Shown here: piece by piece, positions 43,611-46,419 of the stretch
How positions within the stretch are numbered: position 1 is the stretch's first letter
Layout: each line of letters opens with the position of its first letter
NCBI GenBank assembly: GCA_047639575.1
Contig: JBLIOB010000005.1
Location: forward strand, 1 to 46,419
DNA from: JBLIOB01 sp047639575
Lineage (GTDB): Bacteria > Bacteroidota > Bacteroidia > Flavobacteriales_D > Parvicellaceae
Direction: 5' to 3'
DNA: 46,419 nucleotides
Program-made: the position numbers and the translations under genes
Notes under the pieces: generated by a model
The model's input: only the letters and a program-made list of their open reading frames with translations
Told to the model about the DNA's origin: nothing
Databases searched by the model: none

Positions 43611-44273
43611 TTAAATCTCCCTTATCTCAAATAAGTAATTAATTTCAGAAATGTTTTTGTTGATTTTGATCTGCTCAAAATGATACCGATTGTTCTTTGC
43701 AATATTCTGAATTGTTTCAAGGTCACATTCATTAGACAAAGTCATAAATATCCCTTTAGAGATGGACCTTTCTTTAAGTTGCTTAAAAAGCTTTTTAAAG
43801 TATTCGAATTCAATCCCACAAAACCATGCATGTTCTTTTTCAGAGGTCGGGTTTTTAGGATAGTAGGGCGGATTAATTAAAATTAAATCAAATGTATTTT
43901 CTTTTATGGAGTCGAAAAGATCTGATACAACGCTTTGGAATTGAATCCCATTTTTATCTTGATTGATTCTTAAGTTGCCAATAACTAACTCACTGATGTC
44001 TGATGCTGTTACGATTCCCCCCTTCGTACTAGCAATAAATGATGTAATCCCACTCCCGCAGCCTAACTCGAGTATGTTTTTACCTTGAATGTCTGACTCC
44101 TCAACAAATTTCACTAGTAATTTAGAACTGGTAAAGTACTTTGGGTGAAACACGCCTTCAGGAATAATTAATTTAATATCCTGATAAGAATAAGTGTTAT
44201 CAGCTTCAATAACTTTCAGCAAAGATCTACCAAAGACTTTATTCAGTCTAGCTTTTATTTTCCTTTTCACCAA
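43611..44273 (-). CDS. Small N5-glutamine/RsmC-like methyltransferase
   Basis: The 220-residue protein has motif I ILELGCGSGITSF (67-79), TASDISELVI for the ribose, and the NPPYYP motif (134-139) typical of enzymes that methylate amide or ring nitrogens (PrmC, TrmN6 or RsmC-like). The short N-terminus VKRKIKARLNKVFGR is basic. The substrate may be a protein glutamine, tRNA or rRNA base. I cannot place it closer. Start is TTG 44273 (GTG 44270 is an alternative), two bases from the upstream stop. It may be co-transcribed with the arylsulfotransferase-like gene. Confidence 0.82.
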   Translation of the reverse strand: MVKRKIKARLNKVFGRSLLKVIEADNTYSYQDIKLIIPEGVFHPKYFTSSKLLVKFVEESDIQGKNILELGCGSGITSFIASTKGGIVTASDISELVIGNLRINQDKNGIQFQSVVSDLFDSIKENTFDLILINPPYYPKNPTSEKEHAWFCGIEFEYFKKLFKQLKERSISKGIFMTLSNECDLETIQNIAKNNRYHFEQIKINKNISEINYLFEIREI

Positions 44274-44275
44274 TA

Positions 44276-45811
44276 TTATTGACCTTCAAACTGTTGAAGT
44301 GAAACAATTTTTTTAATAGACCCATCGCTATAAACCTCAATGTACAATTGTCCGATTGATTTATGTTTAATTTCTCTACCAAGTAAATCAATTGTTTTGA
44401 TAAGTCTGGCTGGCCTACGATTGTGTTCCGCTATCTCGGTAGGTGCGCAATAAGTGGCAGAATAGTGAATTGGAGGACAACTAATTTTTCCAAAACCCTG
44501 AGGTACCCATACCTGATAGACTGAATCAACTAATGGTTCAATAATTTGCGTGTTTTCTCCAGAAGACCAGAGGTAAACACTGTGACCTGGTTCGGCAACT
44601 AAAAAGGTAGTGCCTGCAGAATCTAGGCAAGTAACTGTTGGTCTGTCAAACTCAAATCCAGGATGAAATGGTTGAACTCGATAGTTCATAACGGAATCTG
44701 GAAAATAAGCTGTTGCCTGTACTTGATTTAAACTATCAACCACCACAAAAGAAGGTTCAGGTCTGTACAGCATTCCATAGTTGATTACCTTACTTCCATC
44801 TAAACGGTAGTTACTGCCTAATGCACTGCCGAAAGTGGTAGGTGAATATTGAAAATCGTCTACCAAAGTTGCGCTCCAGGTACTTGTGTCAATTACGTAC
44901 TCTAGGCCTCTTGAAAATTCTGGTGGACCAGACATTTGCCCGTTATCAAAAACAGATATTCTGCCCGAAGGTCTTCTTTCCGCATTGTGTTGTCCTGTAA
45001 AACCAACATCATTTGTGAATGTGAAATCATTTAGTTTCCCTCCTAATCTCCAGATTACGTTCCCTGTTGTGCGGCTAATTTTAACAACAGAGTTCATGTG
45101 CCTGAACGACAAAATTAAATGACCGTCATCATCCTCAAAAACCGAATTTATATGAGCGTAATCATAGCTGCTTATGTTGTATCCATAATGGTCATACCCT
45201 TCAGAAGGATGAAGATAGTTACAGCTGTTCCAATCCCAAATGAGATTATTAGAAATATCTACAATTTCAACCGTGTTACATCTACAGATAGTGCTAGCAC
45301 TTCCCGGGCTTCCGTTAAAGGTGTATGCGCTTAAATCAAACAAACTGTCTGATACTCCAAGTAAAGCAAAATTTCCATCGGATAATCTTTTAAAATCATG
45401 CCCGTCAAGATAATCTGAACTTACATTAGTGAATTCTTCCTGAACGGTAAAGTTGGTATCAATAAGGGCGATTCCGGATGTGCCACCAATACGATTTACG
45501 CTCGAAAATTGGTCTGACCCAGAGTCATATTTAAAATCCATCATTATTACAGATCCAGTCATGAAACCATACCATACCGTATATCCTTTGGGGTCTAAAA
45601 TCAATGCTTTTGGTCTTAGATAGTCTGGATCTGATGGAGTGCTATAAAGTTTAAACGGACCTAGTGCATAATAGAATGAAGTAGTGCTATCCATAATTTG
45701 GAATTCGTACGGGAAAATCTGGTCAGTAACCGGGCGATTATAGTTTTGCGCTTTTGCCGACATTGAAAAAGCGAATACCAGTAGCAATAAGCTATTTATA
45801 ATTTTATTCAT
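44276..45811 (-). CDS. Arylsulfotransferase (ASST)-like secreted protein
   Basis: The 511-residue protein has a signal peptide (about 1-22, LLLLVFAFSMSAKAQ) and a beta-propeller-like body. Its ASST-type elements are DGHDFKRLSDGNFALLG, AHINSVFEDDDGHLILSFRHMNSVVKI, VIWRLGGKLNDF and TGQHNAERRPSGRISVFDNG. ASST enzymes transfer sulfate between phenols or use sulfate esters. The catalytic His of E. coli ASST cannot be placed here by eye. The C-terminus (RLIKTIDLLGREIKHKSIGQ...EVYSDGSIKKIV) resembles a short T9SS-like tail, IDLLGREI being the type A strand. This makes secretion by T9SS likely but less certain. Confidence 0.82.
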   Translation of the reverse strand: MNKIINSLLLLVFAFSMSAKAQNYNRPVTDQIFPYEFQIMDSTTSFYYALGPFKLYSTPSDPDYLRPKALILDPKGYTVWYGFMTGSVIMMDFKYDSGSDQFSSVNRIGGTSGIALIDTNFTVQEEFTNVSSDYLDGHDFKRLSDGNFALLGVSDSLFDLSAYTFNGSPGSASTICRCNTVEIVDISNNLIWDWNSCNYLHPSEGYDHYGYNISSYDYAHINSVFEDDDGHLILSFRHMNSVVKISRTTGNVIWRLGGKLNDFTFTNDVGFTGQHNAERRPSGRISVFDNGQMSGPPEFSRGLEYVIDTSTWSATLVDDFQYSPTTFGSALGSNYRLDGSKVINYGMLYRPEPSFVVVDSLNQVQATAYFPDSVMNYRVQPFHPGFEFDRPTVTCLDSAGTTFLVAEPGHSVYLWSSGENTQIIEPLVDSVYQVWVPQGFGKISCPPIHYSATYCAPTEIAEHNRRPARLIKTIDLLGREIKHKSIGQLYIEVYSDGSIKKIVSLQQFEGQ

Positions 45812-45815
45812 GATG

Positions 45816-45847
45816 CAAATATATCAAGGAATTAACAATCACCGCAA
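45816..45847 (-). promoter_or_regulatory. Bacteroidota-type promoter of the ASST-like gene
   Basis: On the minus strand TTG (45845-45847) is followed after 21 bases by a perfect TATATTTG (45816-45823). The ATG of the secreted protein lies only four bases beyond the -7 box, implying a leaderless or nearly leaderless transcript. This is the most complete promoter match in the window. Confidence 0.55.
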
Positions 45848-45866
45848 AGTTTCTTTTCTTTACTGA

Positions 45867-46419
45867 GTGAATAAATGGTTTTTCGTTTTATTACTAGTGA
45901 TTGGAATCGCAATCCGATTTTTCCATTTTGGGGAAGTGCTGGACAGTCCCCATACCTGGAGACAAGCAGACACAGCTAATTATGTTTATGATTTTTATAA
46001 AAACGGGATAGATATATTGCATCCGTCAGTATGCTGGATGGGTGCGCATAAAACTGTTTTGTTAGAGTTTCCACTTCCTGAGGCTCTAGCTTCTATTACT
46101 TATCATTTATTCGGTGAGAGCCATATAGTTATTAGGGTTTTGTTCTTTTTGTTTTTTCTAGGCAGCTTGTTCTTTTTCTACAGGATTGTGGATTTGATAA
46201 CTAATAAAAGGACGGCACAAATAGCCTCAGTAATATTCTTATTTATGCCGCTGAGCCTATTTTTTTCTAGAGCCGTGCATATTGATTTTACGGCATTGTT
46301 TTTCGTACATGCGGGAATCTTCTTACTGATGAAAGGATATCGTGAAAAGGACATTAGAACGCTGATTCTAGCTATGACGATGTGCACCCTGGCGATACTG
46401 ATTAAAGTACCTTATCTCT
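45867..46419 (+). CDS. GT-C glycosyltransferase (ArnT/PMT family), N-terminal part
   Basis: The frame is open from GTG 45867, right after an in-frame stop at 45864-45866, to the window edge (184 codons). The protein starts VNKWFFVLLLVIGIAIRFFHFGEVLDSPHTWRQADTANYVY. A first membrane segment is followed by the loop with the acidic TWRQADTA motif where GT39/GT83 enzymes keep a catalytic Asp. WMGAHKTVLLEFPLPEAL and several further membrane segments follow. Family members transfer sugars from polyprenyl-phosphate to lipid A or protein. No ATG precedes the first segment in frame, so GTG is the best start. The 3' end is cut by the window. Confidence 0.82.
   Translation, partial: MNKWFFVLLLVIGIAIRFFHFGEVLDSPHTWRQADTANYVYDFYKNGIDILHPSVCWMGAHKTVLLEFPLPEALASITYHLFGESHIVIRVLFFLFFLGSLFFFYRIVDLITNKRTAQIASVIFLFMPLSLFFSRAVHIDFTALFFVHAGIFLLMKGYREKDIRTLILAMTMCTLAILIKVPYL

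Noticed and set aside
1..46419. CRISPR arrays, defence islands, transposons, tRNA or rRNA
   Set aside because: No direct-repeat arrays, transposase, restriction or nuclease domains, or tRNA-like sequences were visible.

Overview
The window is from an AT-rich chromosome of a Bacteroidota bacterium, most likely a marine or aquatic Flavobacteriales relative (Crocinitomicaceae/Cryomorphaceae-like; lineage is inference). The evidence is two proteins with type IX secretion (T9SS) C-terminal sorting domains and a third with a similar tail, TAnnTTTG-type -7 promoter boxes instead of sigma70 boxes, A-rich rather than Shine-Dalgarno leaders, and the typical Bacteroidota neighbourhood of ddl, a PASTA protein and an RluA-family pseudouridine synthase. 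I see no rRNA, tRNA, CRISPR array, transposase or phage gene. No gap without a gene exceeds about 260 bases.

Layout. (1) 1-4750: the tail of carB, a YfhO membrane protein and a GT4 glycosyltransferase. (2) 4747-8296, minus strand: an oxidoreductase, acetyltransferase and aminotransferase trio of WbpB/WbpD/WbpE type (3-acetamido sugar synthesis), then a LamG protein with a T9SS tail. (3) 8458-12652: a large GT-B-like transferase, a PglD/NeuD acetyltransferase and a Wzx-type flippase. (4) 12649-15024: housekeeping genes (YihY/BrkB, nadC, rlmH). (5) 15040-16443: a multi-spanning protein that may be a polymerase. (6) 16418-24658, minus strand: six genes in one run, ABC flippase/exporter, GT4, a double-GT4 fusion, epimerase, GT2, GT4. 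(7) 24740-30691, plus strand and divergent from (6): SAM methyltransferase, asparagine-synthase-like amidotransferase, two SDR enzymes closely resembling Bordetella WbmG and WbmF, and a glycosyltransferase. (8) 30699-31742: a WecE/RffA-type aminotransferase that has lost an internal C-terminal segment. (9) 31743-38294: rdgB, ddl, PASTA protein, T9SS cargo, rluD-like gene, PaaY-like gene. (10) 38360-43603: a tightly packed exopolysaccharide operon (Wzz, O-antigen ligase/polymerase, SGNH protein, polysaccharide deacetylase, GNAT). (11) 43611-46419: small methyltransferase, arylsulfotransferase-like secreted protein and the start of a GT-C glycosyltransferase.

How the genes fit together. Regions 2, 3 and 5-8 read as one large surface-polysaccharide (O-antigen or capsule) locus with housekeeping genes embedded in it. 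The most specific prediction is that the WbpB/D/E-like trio, the WbmF/WbmG-type SDR pair and the AsnB-like enzyme make a 2,3-diacetamido-2,3-dideoxy-uronic acid and convert it to a uronamide, as in Bordetella O-antigen. The first dehydrogenase (WbpA type) and the 2-epimerase (WbpI type) are not in the window. The other glycosyltransferases, flippase and ABC exporter would assemble and move the repeat unit.

The window is very compact. Same-strand genes often overlap as ATGA, convergent genes share stop codons in 4-bp palindromes, and one divergent pair has its two ATG codons back to back (CATATG). Non-ATG starts are frequent in the polysaccharide genes but absent from the core housekeeping genes.
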